NCBI RefSeq assembly: GCF_026107375.2
Contig: NZ_JAPCIA010000003.1
Coordinates: forward strand, 186,001-250,000
Origin: Sphingomonas sp. BT-65
Lineage (GTDB): Bacteria > Pseudomonadota > Alphaproteobacteria > Sphingomonadales > Sphingomonadaceae
Length of the DNA: 64,000 nucleotides
Direction of reading: 5' to 3'
The notes beneath the pieces were generated by a model, which was not told the DNA's origin, searched no databases, and worked only from the letters and a program-made list of their open reading frames with translations. Numbering within the stretch: the stretch's first letter is position 1; each line of letters begins with the position of its first letter. Shown here in pieces: positions 36,370 to 45,213 of the stretch. The translations under genes were made by a program, and so were the position numbers.

Positions 36370-39096
36370 TCAGAAGCGGAAACGCACGCCGAGGCGGTAG
36401 ATGGTCTCGAGGAAGCGTGTCTGCCAGGGATAGATCTGACCTTCGGCATTGAACTGGCGATGATTGGTCGCCGCCGAGCCGAGCAGGTTGTTGACGCTGA
36501 ACGAGAGCGTGATGTTCTCGGTCGGATCGATCGTCCCGTTGAGATCGATCGTGCCGCGGCCGTCTTCGACCACTGGCAGCGTCGGACCCAGCACGTTGGT
36601 GCCGAGCGCCGGATCGGCCACGCGGTTATACTCGACCACGAACTCCGACCGGTAGTTGTACGAGAGGCGGGTGGAAAACCAGCGGCTGTCGTAGAAGATC
36701 GATGCGTTGGCGATGTGGCTCGATACGCCGGCAATCCGTTGCTTGCCCGGCAAGGTCGCCGCCAGCGCCTCGGGCAGTTCGGACTCGTGATCGATATAGG
36801 TGTAGTTCGCCAGCACGCCGAAGTTGCGCGCCCAGCCCGGAATCCCCGGGAAGTGCAGGAAGGTACGGAAGGCGGCTTCGAAACCCTGCAGGCGCCCTGC
36901 GCCGCCATTGAACGGGCGGGTCACGCGCAGGCGGCCGAATTCGGCATCCTCGACATCCTGGGTGAAGTCGGAGATGAAGCCCGTGACGTCGCGGTTGAAC
37001 GCACCGAAGGTCAGCGATCCGCTACGCGAGAAATACCATTCGAGCGACGCGTCGTAATTCTGCGACCGGATCGGTTCGAGATCGGCATTGCCGCCCGAGG
37101 ATACCCGCACGCACTCGGGATCGTTCGGATCGGTGCTGCAGGTCGTCGAGGGTGCGCCGATCGTCAGCGATGGATTGAGATCGCCGAAGCCGGGACGCGT
37201 ACGCGTCTCGGTATAGGCCAGGCGCAGCTGCAGCTTTGGCGTCAGGTGCAGGCGGGCGCTGAAATTGGGCAGGACATCGGTATAGCTGTTGGTTTGCGTC
37301 ACAGGGGTCACGGTGGTGACGCCGCCGGTTGTTACCCGATTGAAGCCATTGATCTGGTTCTCGGTCCGCACCGCGCGGACGCCGACAAGACCGTCGATCA
37401 GCATGCCGCCCAAGTCGATGGCGTAGCGGCCCTGGAGATAGCCGGCATAGGCTTTCTCGTTCCCGAAATAGACCCGCTGCGAAGGCGTGCGTTCGCCAGG
37501 GTTGGCGAAGCCGACCAAGGTGCGCAGCGCCACGACATTGTCCGTGAGGCTGTCGACCGTCGGCGTCAGGAAGACGCGAGTCAGCGGCACGGTGTCACCG
37601 CGGAAGCCGGGCGCAACGCTAGAATATTGGAGCGGAAGCAGCGTGTAGAGCTGACCGGCCGGTGCGTTACCGCTGACCGAGTAGTTTTCGAAGTCGAAAT
37701 CGCGGGTGTTGAACCGGACACCTGTCTGCAGGTTCGTGAGGCCGCGCTGACCGAAGCGATAGTCGAGATCGAGCCGGGCCTGGACGTCGCGGCCATGGCT
37801 GCGATCGCCATTCTCGCCGAGCCCGGTCATGCGGTAGCGCGCCGGATCGTTGAGGTTGATGTCCGACACGACGACCGAGCCGCCGCCCGGCCCCTCGTCG
37901 GTGACGAAATCATAGACGCGCGTGGGCTGGGGGGCCGTGGTGCTGTAGTTGAACACCAGCGTGTCGCGCGTGAAGGTCGAATCCGTGAGCGCGATATCGC
38001 CGGTGATGCGCAGCCCGTCGCGCTTCCAGATGAAGCCGCCGCCGCCCTGATAGGTGTCGGTCTTGCCCTCGACGACATTCTGACCGCCGGTCACGAAGCC
38101 GCCCGCGCGGGCGGTGGCCGTGTCGATCTGGTTGGTCCCCGGAATCAGCGTGATGTCCGTCAGCGTCGACGCCTGCCCGGAATTGACCTGGAAGTTGCGG
38201 CCGTTACCCGTGCTGCGATATCCCTGGAACAGAAAATCGGCATAAAGCTCGAGTTCGGTGCTCGGGCGCCATTGCAGCGCGGTTGCGACCGAGGGCCGGA
38301 ACCGGTCCGCCGAATTGTAGTTGACGTTGACGAACGACGGGTAGCGGAGCGCCGTCCCGACATAGCCTGGAACATCGGTGCGGCGGAGGATCGATTGGGC
38401 GACGTTGCGCGCGGAATCGATGAACTTGATGTCGGTGTAGGAGCCCTCGATGAGGAAGCCGATGTCGCCAATGCCAGTGTCCCAGCGCTTGCTGACCAGC
38501 AGATTGGCGTCGACGCCCAGCTTTTGCGACTGGCGCCAGTGCACGCCGCTGACGCCGCCGGCGATGCGATCGCCCTTGAAGTCGAGCGGCTTGCGCGCGC
38601 GGACGTCAATCAGGCCGGCGATGCCGGGCTCGAGCAGGTTGGCGCTGCCCGACTTGTAGACGTCCAGCCGGGCGATGCTGCTCGACGGGAAATCCTGGAG
38701 CGCGACGGCGCGGCCCTGGCCGGTGAAGAGCTGACGACCGTTATAGGTGGTTGTGATGTCGGGAAGCCCGCGAACGCGCGTTCCCGCCGCGGTGCCGTTC
38801 GCGAATTCCACTTGCACGCCGGTGATGCGGGCGAGCGATTCAGTCGCCGTCACGTCGGGCAGCTTGCCGATGTCCTCCGCGACGATCGAGTCGACGATCT
38901 GATCGGAATCCTGCTTGATTGCTTGCGAGGTTTCCAGGCTGCGCTGGATGGCCGTGACGACGATCTCCTCCTGGACGGCGGGATCTTCTGGCGCACTCTC
39001 GACGGTTACGGGCGCGTCCTGCGCCAAGGCGACCGACGGCATCGCAATCAGTCCCAGCGCGGGCGTCGTGCACGCCAGGATCGCTCGATTTCGCAT
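36370..39096 (-). CDS. TonB-dependent outer-membrane receptor 2
   Basis: This 908-residue TonB receptor has a signal peptide (to AMPSVALAQ), a TonB-box-like EEIVVTAIQRSLE, and a plug with IVAEDIGKLPDVTATESLAR, RVRGLPDITTTYNGRQLF and EPGIAGLIDVRARKPLDF. The barrel ends with RLGVRFRF. I chose ATG 39096 with GGAGGA 8-10 nt upstream. The open frame extends further but without a ribosome binding site. A strong copy of the shared operator lies 43 bp upstream. It follows the symporter-dgoK-dgoA-FGE operon on the same strand, pointing to a galactose- or arabinose-containing oligosaccharide as substrate. That is inferred from position only. Confidence 0.92.
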   Translation of the reverse strand: MRNRAILACTTPALGLIAMPSVALAQDAPVTVESAPEDPAVQEEIVVTAIQRSLETSQAIKQDSDQIVDSIVAEDIGKLPDVTATESLARITGVQVEFANGTAAGTRVRGLPDITTTYNGRQLFTGQGRAVALQDFPSSSIARLDVYKSGSANLLEPGIAGLIDVRARKPLDFKGDRIAGGVSGVHWRQSQKLGVDANLLVSKRWDTGIGDIGFLIEGSYTDIKFIDSARNVAQSILRRTDVPGYVGTALRYPSFVNVNYNSADRFRPSVATALQWRPSTELELYADFLFQGYRSTGNGRNFQVNSGQASTLTDITLIPGTNQIDTATARAGGFVTGGQNVVEGKTDTYQGGGGFIWKRDGLRITGDIALTDSTFTRDTLVFNYSTTAPQPTRVYDFVTDEGPGGGSVVVSDINLNDPARYRMTGLGENGDRSHGRDVQARLDLDYRFGQRGLTNLQTGVRFNTRDFDFENYSVSGNAPAGQLYTLLPLQYSSVAPGFRGDTVPLTRVFLTPTVDSLTDNVVALRTLVGFANPGERTPSQRVYFGNEKAYAGYLQGRYAIDLGGMLIDGLVGVRAVRTENQINGFNRVTTGGVTTVTPVTQTNSYTDVLPNFSARLHLTPKLQLRLAYTETRTRPGFGDLNPSLTIGAPSTTCSTDPNDPECVRVSSGGNADLEPIRSQNYDASLEWYFSRSGSLTFGAFNRDVTGFISDFTQDVEDAEFGRLRVTRPFNGGAGRLQGFEAAFRTFLHFPGIPGWARNFGVLANYTYIDHESELPEALAATLPGKQRIAGVSSHIANASIFYDSRWFSTRLSYNYRSEFVVEYNRVADPALGTNVLGPTLPVVEDGRGTIDLNGTIDPTENITLSFSVNNLLGSAATNHRQFNAEGQIYPWQTRFLETIYRLGVRFRF

Positions 39097-39138
39097 TATG
39101 ATTTTCCTCCCCCATTTATCGCTTGAGAGATATATAAG

Positions 39139-39153
39139 AATTATCAGATGAAT
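39139..39153 (+). promoter_or_regulatory. Copy (11/12) of the shared operator upstream of TonB receptor 2
   Basis: The site reads AATTATCAGATGAAT, 43 bp upstream of the receptor start, in the 171-bp gap after the FGE gene. It keeps the ATC-n-GAT core and the right AAT arm exactly. Confidence 0.55.
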
Positions 39154-39267
39154 CAAGCGATGGCGGAGAGAGGGCGGTCCCGGGAGGGGACGCGCGCGAT
39201 GCGTGGACGACGCATCACAGCTGCGGCGCGATCCTGTTGTTGCTCGTTGTGCGCGCCTTCGGACGCG

Positions 39268-40224
39268 TCACCCGCCCCGGACGATGCAGCGGAAGCCGAT
39301 ATGACTCGTCGCGGTGTCGACCGGCTGCGGGTGCCGCGCCGCCGGTCGATAGCGCTGGCAATAATTGACCGCGCAAAGATGTGACCCACCCTTGAGCACC
39401 TTGCGTCCGATCGGCACTTCGAGCGCTGCCGGGTCGAGGCTTTCGCGCAGCGTCGCGCCGCGCGGGTTGGCGGCGACGCAGCAGCTGCCCTTGGGCTTGG
39501 CCGGCGTGCCGGTGCCATACCAGTCGCGAGTCCATTCCCACACATTGCCGATCATGTCGGACAGCCCGTAGCCATTGGGCGGGAAGGCGCCGACCGCGGT
39601 GGTGCGATAATTGCCGTCCGCCTTGGTCGAGGCGAAGGGAAACAGGCCGTGCCAATGGTTGGCGAGGATCGCGCCGCCCGGCGCCAGCTCGTCCCCCCAG
39701 GCATATTCGCTGCCCTCCAGCCCGCCGCGCGCGGCAAATTCCCACTCCGCCTCGGTCGGCAGCGCCTTGCCGGCCCATTTCGCATAGGCCTCCGCGTCCT
39801 CGAACGCGACATGGACCACGGGGTGGTCCATCAGACCGTCGATCGTGCTGTCCGGTCCGGTCGGGTGCCGCCAGTCGGCACCGGGCACGAACGCCCACCA
39901 ATTGGTGTGATCGTCGAGCGGGACGGGCATGGTGGGCTTGGTGAAGACCGATGATCCGGCCATGGCGAGCGCCGGATCGAGCCCGGGGTACAGCCGCGGA
40001 TCCGGCGCGATCTCGGCCAGCGTGCGATAGCCGGTGGCGGCGATGAACGCCGCAAACTGCGCGTTGGTCACCGGCGTCGCGTCGATGCGGAACGGGTCGA
40101 CCTTGACCCGGCGCAGCGGGCGTTCCTCGGGATAGAATTGCTCCGATCCCATGGTGAAGGTGCCGCCGGGAATCTGCACCATAGCCCCGGGCGACATGTC
40201 GGATGCTGCAAGCGCTGTATTCAT
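39268..40224 (-). CDS. Formylglycine-generating enzyme (sulfatase maturase, SUMF1/FGE type)
   Basis: This enzyme oxidises the active-site cysteine of type I sulfatases (C-x-P-x-R) to formylglycine. The 318-residue protein has the FGE-sulfatase fold: IPGGTFTMGSEQFYPEE, VTNAQFAAFIAATGY, PVVHVAFEDAEAYAKWAG, LPTEAEWEFAARGG, MIGNVWEWTRDWYG. It also has the true FGE active site, Cys284 and Cys289 in GGSHLCAVNYCQRYRP, followed by the SHIGFRC end. Many family members lack these cysteines, so this one is likely active. No signal peptide is visible, so it acts in the cytoplasm before sulfatase export. It is the last gene after dgoA (24-bp gap) in a galactose-catabolic operon. Three substrate sulfatases lie at 53959, 57818 and 59482. 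Confidence 0.92.
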   Translation of the reverse strand: MNTALAASDMSPGAMVQIPGGTFTMGSEQFYPEERPLRRVKVDPFRIDATPVTNAQFAAFIAATGYRTLAEIAPDPRLYPGLDPALAMAGSSVFTKPTMPVPLDDHTNWWAFVPGADWRHPTGPDSTIDGLMDHPVVHVAFEDAEAYAKWAGKALPTEAEWEFAARGGLEGSEYAWGDELAPGGAILANHWHGLFPFASTKADGNYRTTAVGAFPPNGYGLSDMIGNVWEWTRDWYGTGTPAKPKGSCCVAANPRGATLRESLDPAALEVPIGRKVLKGGSHLCAVNYCQRYRPAARHPQPVDTATSHIGFRCIVRGG

Positions 40225-40248
40225 GCGGCCGGGTCTAGCAGAGTCACG

Positions 40249-40884
40249 CTAGACTTGCAGGGCGCTGACGAACGCCATGGCGCGTTCGGCGACCTGCTCC
40301 GCGCTGAAGCCCGGCTTGTAGAGCGCGGAACCCAACCCGAAGCCCGCGGCGCCGGCATCGCGCCAGGGCTGCATGTTGTCGGGCGCGATCCCGCCGACGG
40401 GCAGCACGCGGACCGCCGGCGGCAGCACCGCGCGCATCGCCTTGAGCACGACAGGCGACGCGGCCTCGGCGGGGAAGAGCTTGAGCGCGGTCGCGCCGGC
40501 GTCGAGTGCGGCGAACGCCTCGGTCGGCGTGGCGATCCCGGGTAGCGAGACGAGGCCGCGCGCGGCGCTGGCGGCGATGACGCGGGAGTTGGCGTTGGGC
40601 GAGATGATCAGCGTGCCGTCCATGTCCGCCACGGCGGCGACATCGGCTTCGCGCAGCACGGTTCCCGCGCCGACCATCGCGCGATCGCGCAGCCGTTTCG
40701 TCAGCCGTCCGATGCTCTCCAGCGGATTCGGCGAGTTCAGCGGCACCTCGATCAGCGTGAAGCCGGCATCGACCAGTGCATCGCCGATCGCCTCGACCTC
40801 GTCCGGCTTCACGCCGCGCAGGATCGCGATCAGCGGGCATTTTGCGAAGGCGGCGTCGAAGGCGGCGAGGTGGCTCATGAACAT
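40249..40884 (-). CDS. dgoA: 2-dehydro-3-deoxy-6-phosphogalactonate aldolase
   Basis: This 211-residue class I aldolase splits 2-keto-3-deoxy-6-phosphogalactonate into pyruvate and glyceraldehyde-3-phosphate, the last step of the De Ley-Doudoroff pathway. Motifs are PLIAILRGVKPDE, IEVPLNSPNPLESI (the PLNSP form is typical of DgoA and not of the KDPG aldolase Eda), GAGTVL, and the Schiff-base Lys135 in ATALKLFPAE, then PVGGI. The start codon overlaps the end of dgoK (ATG at 40884 or 40878). It sits in the operon symporter-dgoK-dgoA-FGE. Confidence 0.93.
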   Translation of the reverse strand: MFMSHLAAFDAAFAKCPLIAILRGVKPDEVEAIGDALVDAGFTLIEVPLNSPNPLESIGRLTKRLRDRAMVGAGTVLREADVAAVADMDGTLIISPNANSRVIAASAARGLVSLPGIATPTEAFAALDAGATALKLFPAEAASPVVLKAMRAVLPPAVRVLPVGGIAPDNMQPWRDAGAAGFGLGSALYKPGFSAEQVAERAMAFVSALQV

Positions 40885-41753
40885 GCGTTCCCGATTGCGA
40901 GGATGCCGGCGACGAAGGCGGCGTGACTGTCGATCAGGCGCGCGGCGCGGCCGTTCGTCTCGATCGCGGCGATGTAGAGGTTGCCGAGTTCCGGACCCGA
41001 CAGGATGAAGATTTCGGCGTGGAGCGACTCCGCGAGCCGTGCGGCGACGTCGCTGCCGATCAGCAGGCCGCTGGCGAAGGCGGCGGCGTCGGCATCGTCG
41101 CGTGTGCCGAGCATCTTGGCGGCGCGGATGCCGAATAGCGATGCGGCGAGGTCACGGCGCTTGCCCTCTTCGACGCCGTCACGGAACGCAGCGTTGGCGG
41201 TCACCTCGCCATGAAGCTGCGCGGCGAGCAGGCCGTGACCGCGCAGCAAGGCAAAGAGTTCGCCGGTCATCGCGGTGGTGAATCCGGCGACGCGGCCGCC
41301 CTGCATCTCGGCCCATTTGCAATGCGTGCCGGGCTGGGCGAGCAGCGCGTCGGGCGGGACCAGCCCGGCGGCGACCGCGCCGAGCAGCTGCACTTCCTCG
41401 CCGCGCATCACATCGGGACGGCCGTTCGCCAGGGTGGAGACACCGGGAACGATCGCGGTGCGTTCGTCGATGCGCAGCAGATTCGCTGCCAGCTCGGCGA
41501 TCCCGGCGGGGGCCGGGACGTAGGGCGCCGTCTGCCAGCCGATATTCGATCCGACCATTCCGGCGAGCAGCATCGGCAGATCGCCGAACCGCTCGCGGAT
41601 CGCCACCGCCTCGCCGGCGAAGTCGGAGACGGCGGTGACGCCGCGGTCGTCGCGCTCGGTGCGCACGACCACGCCGTTCTCGAGCCTGTACACTCGGCGG
41701 TTGGTGGTACCCCAGTCGACCGCGAGGAAGGGCTGGCCTTGCCTCACCACCAT
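40875..41753 (-). CDS. dgoK: 2-dehydro-3-deoxygalactonokinase
   Basis: This 292-residue cytoplasmic kinase phosphorylates 2-keto-3-deoxygalactonate to the substrate of DgoA. Family features are an actin-like fold with FLAVDWGTTNRRVYRL at the N-terminus, LAGMVGSNIGWQTAPYVPAP, PDVMRGEEVQLLGA, LAQPGTHCKWAEMQGG and FTTAMTGELFALL. It overlaps the symporter stop by 10 bp and the aldolase start by 4-10 bp, so the three are translationally coupled. A kinase/aldolase pair of this type points to a C6 sugar acid and not to pentonate. Confidence 0.93.
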   Translation of the reverse strand: MVVRQGQPFLAVDWGTTNRRVYRLENGVVVRTERDDRGVTAVSDFAGEAVAIRERFGDLPMLLAGMVGSNIGWQTAPYVPAPAGIAELAANLLRIDERTAIVPGVSTLANGRPDVMRGEEVQLLGAVAAGLVPPDALLAQPGTHCKWAEMQGGRVAGFTTAMTGELFALLRGHGLLAAQLHGEVTANAAFRDGVEEGKRRDLAASLFGIRAAKMLGTRDDADAAAFASGLLIGSDVAARLAESLHAEIFILSGPELGNLYIAAIETNGRAARLIDSHAAFVAGILAIGNACS

Positions 41754-43378
41754 GTCGCGTAGAGCGCGATCAGGATCAGGATGACGATCACGCCGGCGAC
41801 GTTGAAGCCGGTGGTCGTGCCGAACGACACGCCTTGCATCGTGATGCGGTTGCTGTCGGCGCGCGCCGGGCGGGCGAGCGAGACGACCACCGCGAGGGCG
41901 AGGCTGATGAAGAACACGATCAGCATGCGGTTCATGAACGGCACGGCGTTGAGCGCGGCGATGCCGCCCTGGTCGGCAGGGAACCAGAACAGGAAGCTCA
42001 GCAGCACCGATGCGACCGCGCCGGTCAGCGCGCCCGCCTCGGTCGCGCGCGGCCAGAACAGGCCGAGCAGGAAGATGACGGTGATGCCTGGGGTCACGAA
42101 GCCCGAGAATTCCTGGATATACTGGAATGCCTGGTCGAGGCTGCCGAGCAGCGGGCGCGCGGTGAAGATCGCGAGCAGGGTCGCGACGACGGCGGTGATG
42201 CGGCCGACCAGCACCAGCTGCTTTTCATGCGCCGTGGTGAGATCGGCGTTGCCGCCGGCGTCTTGCGCGCGGCTCTGCACGCCCATCGCCTTGGCGTAGA
42301 GATCGAGCGTGAAGATCGTTGCGATCGAATTGATCTTCGATGCGGTCGAGGCGATGATCGCCGCGACCAGCGCCGCGAAGACAAGGCCGAGCAGGCCGAC
42401 CGGCAACAGCCCCATCATCGTCGGATAGGCCTGGTCGGGCTTGGCGAGATCGGGCGCCAGGATCACCGCGGCGATGCCCGGCAGCACGATGATCACCGGC
42501 ATCAGCAGCTTGAGGAAGGCGGCGAACACCACGCCCTTCTGCGCCTCGGACAGGCTCTTCGCGGCGAGCGCGCGCTGGATGATGTACTGGTTGAAGCCCC
42601 AATAGCTGAGATTGGCGATCCACATGCCGCCGATCAGCACCGACAGGCCCGGCAGGTCCTTGTAGAAGGGATTGTCGGGCGAGAGGATCATGTCGAACTT
42701 CTCGGGCAATTCGGTGGTGAGGCGCGAGAAGCCGCCGATCACGCCCGCATCGCCGCCGATCTTGCTCAGCGTCAGGTAGGAGATGACGAGTCCGCCGAGC
42801 ACCAGCAGGGTTACCTGGACGATGTCGGTCAGCGCGACTGCCTTGAGCCCGCCACGCAGCTGATAGATCAGCGCGAAAGCGCCGAGCCCGAACAGCGCGA
42901 CGTCCTGGTTGATGCCGGCGACTTGAGTCACCGCGATCGAGCCGAGCCACAGGATCGAGGTCAGGTTGACGAAGATGTAGAGCGCCAGCCAGAACACCGC
43001 CATCACGGTGCGGATGGTCGGCCCGAACCGCTGCTCCAGGAACTGCGGCATCGTGTAGATTTCGTTCTTGAGGAAGATCGGCAGGAAATATTTGCCGACA
43101 ATCAGCAGCGTGAGCGCCGCCATCCATTCATAAGAGGCAATGGCGAGGCCGATCGCATAGCCCGAGCCCGACATGCCGACGATCTGCTCGGCCGAGATGT
43201 TCGCGGCGATGAGCGACGCGCCGATCGCCCACCAGGGAAGCGATTTCGACGCGAGGAAGTAGTCGGAGGTGTCCTTGGCGTGCCCGGCCTTCTCGCGGCT
43301 GACCCATTGCGCCAGGCCGAAAATGCCGATGGCGTAGACGATCACCACGATCAGATCGATTTGCGATAGACTCGTCAC
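41744..43378 (-). CDS. Sodium/sugar symporter (SSS family, SglT-like)
   Basis: This 544-residue inner-membrane Na+-coupled transporter has about 14 membrane segments. It has SSS landmarks: YFLASKSLPWWAIGASLIAANISAEQIVGMSG (first broken-helix region), EWMAALTLLIVGKYFLPIF, LAYWGFNQYIIQRALAAKS-like text (LSYWGFNQYIIQRALA), and ALVAAIIASTASKINSIATIF. The combination WGFNQYIIQR and STASKINS is typical of galactose/glucose-type SSS sugar symporters. The start is GTG 43378, since AAGGAGGGG lies 7 nt upstream. It is the first gene of the dgoK-dgoA-FGE operon and is divergent from the GntR regulator, with the best operator copy 47 bp upstream. Confidence 0.9.
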   Translation of the reverse strand: MTSLSQIDLIVVIVYAIGIFGLAQWVSREKAGHAKDTSDYFLASKSLPWWAIGASLIAANISAEQIVGMSGSGYAIGLAIASYEWMAALTLLIVGKYFLPIFLKNEIYTMPQFLEQRFGPTIRTVMAVFWLALYIFVNLTSILWLGSIAVTQVAGINQDVALFGLGAFALIYQLRGGLKAVALTDIVQVTLLVLGGLVISYLTLSKIGGDAGVIGGFSRLTTELPEKFDMILSPDNPFYKDLPGLSVLIGGMWIANLSYWGFNQYIIQRALAAKSLSEAQKGVVFAAFLKLLMPVIIVLPGIAAVILAPDLAKPDQAYPTMMGLLPVGLLGLVFAALVAAIIASTASKINSIATIFTLDLYAKAMGVQSRAQDAGGNADLTTAHEKQLVLVGRITAVVATLLAIFTARPLLGSLDQAFQYIQEFSGFVTPGITVIFLLGLFWPRATEAGALTGAVASVLLSFLFWFPADQGGIAALNAVPFMNRMLIVFFISLALAVVVSLARPARADSNRITMQGVSFGTTTGFNVAGVIVILILIALYATWW

Positions 43379-43424
43379 GCGATATCCCCTCCTTGCGCAG
43401 CCAGTTGCTGCGGCATCGTGGTAC

Positions 43425-43439
43425 ATTTATCTGATTAAT
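43425..43439. promoter_or_regulatory. Best copy (12/12) of the shared operator, between symporter and gntR
   Basis: ATTTATCTGATTAAT is a near-perfect 15-bp palindrome (six of seven base pairs) matching ATTnATCnGATnAAT throughout. It lies 47 bp upstream of the symporter start and 78 bp upstream of the DgoR-like regulator, so that protein is the natural candidate to bind it and to control both directions. The binding is inferred. Confidence 0.65.
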
Positions 43440-43517
43440 TGGGCTTGTCTAGCGCCTCGTTCGGCGTAAACATATCCATCGTCCAATCGCGGACGACGAC
43501 GGGGAAGGCGGGTTCTT

Positions 43518-44264
43518 TTGGCTACGGAGCTATCATCGCTGACGCGTGGCGAGGAGCGGCCCGAACTCGGCCGCAACCTGACCTATGGTCTGCTCGACAA
43601 TCTCGGCCGCGCGATCGTCACCGGGCGGTTCGAGCAGGAGGCGTTCCCGACCGAGGCGGAACTGGCCAAGCAGCATGGCGTCAGCCGTTCGGTCACGCGC
43701 GAGGCGGTCAAGATGCTCACCGCCAAGGGCCTGCTCAGCGCGCGTCCGCGCCAGGGCACGGTGGTGCAGCCGACCACGTCATGGAATCTCTTCGACACCG
43801 ACGTGCTGCGCTGGCTGCTCGAACGGCAATTCTCGGTCGAGCTGCTGAAGCAGTTCAACCAGTTGCGCGTCGCGATCGAGCCCGAGGCGGCGGCGCTTGC
43901 CGCGCGGTTCGCGGACGAGAACGACGTGCAACGAATCAGCGAGGGCCTGGAACGCATGAAGGCGGCCGAGCGTGGGCTCGACGATACGCTCGAGGCCGAT
44001 ATCGCCTTTCACGTCGCGATCCTGCGCGGATCGGGCAATCCGTTCTATGCGCAGTTCCGCGATGTCGTGACCACCGCGCTGCGCACGTCGATCCGCTTCA
44101 CCAACCGGATCAAGGGCCGCACCGCAAGCGTGACGGACCACGCCGCGGTGCGCGACGCGATCGTAGCGCGTGATCCGGACAGGGCGCGGATCGCGATGCG
44201 CGATCTGATCGGCGACGTGCTCGAACTGATCGACAAGGCCGAGGGCAAGGCGCTGCCGGGCTGA
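43518..44264 (+). CDS. GntR-family regulator, FadR/DgoR-like
   Basis: This 248-residue repressor has an N-terminal winged HTH (FPTEAELAKQHGVSRSVTRE, about residues 43-62) and a helical FCD ligand-binding domain. The linker SWNLFDTDVLRWLLE and QLRVAIEPEAAALAA closely resemble E. coli DgoR, the galactonate repressor. Metal/ligand residues of FCD domains are present in EADIAFHVAIL and DHAAVRDAI. It probably senses galactonate, KDGal or a related sugar acid and controls the divergent symporter-dgoK-dgoA-FGE operon. It is also the best candidate for the nine shared operator sites in the window. The start is TTG 43518 with AAGGCGGG upstream, and it is not certain. The stop lies 6 bp from the convergent GH43 stop. 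Confidence 0.88.
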   Translation: MATELSSLTRGEERPELGRNLTYGLLDNLGRAIVTGRFEQEAFPTEAELAKQHGVSRSVTREAVKMLTAKGLLSARPRQGTVVQPTTSWNLFDTDVLRWLLERQFSVELLKQFNQLRVAIEPEAAALAARFADENDVQRISEGLERMKAAERGLDDTLEADIAFHVAILRGSGNPFYAQFRDVVTTALRTSIRFTNRIKGRTASVTDHAAVRDAIVARDPDRARIAMRDLIGDVLELIDKAEGKALPG

Positions 44265-44270
44265 CCCGCT

Positions 44271-45206
44271 TCAGCCCATCGTGACCGGCGCGATCCTGTG
44301 GTCGCGCCCGTAGGTGATCGGCTGCACGACGGTCCTGCGCTGCCCGCGATAGGGCCCGTTGCCGCTCTGCCCCTCCCAGCGATGATAGGCGATGTACCAG
44401 CGGCCGTTGGCATCGTGCAGGAACGCGTGATGCCCGGGTCCCTTGAAGCGCGCGTCGCTCGTCAGGATCGCGCCGTGGTAGCGCCAGGGGCCGGTGGGCG
44501 AGGGGGCGGTCGCATAATGGACCGAATAGGATGCGTGGCGCCAGGAGCCGTGCGAGTAGGACAGATAATAAACGCCGTCGCGCTCATGCATGAAAGCGCC
44601 TTCAGTGAACTGCGGCGGCGTCTTGACCGGGATCTCGCGGTCGATCGTCACCATGTCCGGCTTGAGCAGCCATAGCCGCAGCGTCGCGCCCGCGCTGCCG
44701 CCGGCATAGAGATAGCGTTTGCCGCTGCGGCGATCGATGAACACGGCCGGGTCGATCGCCTCGAAGCCGTCGCCCCCGGTCACGAGCGGCTCGCCGCTGT
44801 CGACGCAGGGACCGCCTGGCCCCGCGCAGACGGCGACGCCGATCCGGCTCGGCGTCGGGTTCTGCGGCCCGACCGAATAGAAGAGATAGTGGCGCCCATT
44901 GGCCGCGACCATGTCGGGCGCCCACAGCGAATGGCTTGGCGCGCCATCGTCGCCGATCCAGCGGATCGCGTCGAGGCGCAGCAATTCGGGGCCGCGCTGC
45001 CAGCTTTTCAGATCATCGCTGGTCCAGGCGTAGAGACGTGTTGCACCCCCATCGCCGCTGTTGGTCGGATAGATCCAGTAGCGCCCGCCGGCCGCCTCGA
45101 TATCGGGATCGGCACCGGCGAACGACCGCGCCTGCTCGGGCGCCGCCGCCGCGCCGGCGAGCAGCGCGGCGGCGGTGAGTGCGAAGACGGTCCGCTTGAC
45201 CGTCAT
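44271..45206 (-). CDS. GH43-family glycosidase B, exported
   Basis: This 311-residue five-bladed propeller has a Sec signal (TVFALTAAALLAGAAAA). Catalytic residues by family pattern are Asp in FAGADPDIEAA, Asp in FEAIDPAVFID and Glu in FTEGAFMHERDG. Propeller signatures include HSLWAPDMVAANGRHYLFYS and YYLSYSHGSW. Likely activities are arabinofuranosidase or exo-beta-galactosidase type, and the substrate is not determinable here. It starts 7 bp after the mutarotase stop and is the last gene of the dehydratase-mutarotase-GH43 operon, so it probably supplies the sugar that the pathway consumes. Confidence 0.87.
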   Translation of the reverse strand: MTVKRTVFALTAAALLAGAAAAPEQARSFAGADPDIEAAGGRYWIYPTNSGDGGATRLYAWTSDDLKSWQRGPELLRLDAIRWIGDDGAPSHSLWAPDMVAANGRHYLFYSVGPQNPTPSRIGVAVCAGPGGPCVDSGEPLVTGGDGFEAIDPAVFIDRRSGKRYLYAGGSAGATLRLWLLKPDMVTIDREIPVKTPPQFTEGAFMHERDGVYYLSYSHGSWRHASYSVHYATAPSPTGPWRYHGAILTSDARFKGPGHHAFLHDANGRWYIAYHRWEGQSGNGPYRGQRRTVVQPITYGRDHRIAPVTMG

Positions 45207-45213
45207 GACCGGA

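Noticed and set aside
36367..39126. Plus-strand frame of 919 codons
   Set aside because: Antisense shadow of TonB receptor 2.
39198..39216. Small hairpin (GATGCGT/ACGCATC) downstream of FGE
   Set aside because: Only 7-bp arms and no T-tract; too weak to call a terminator.
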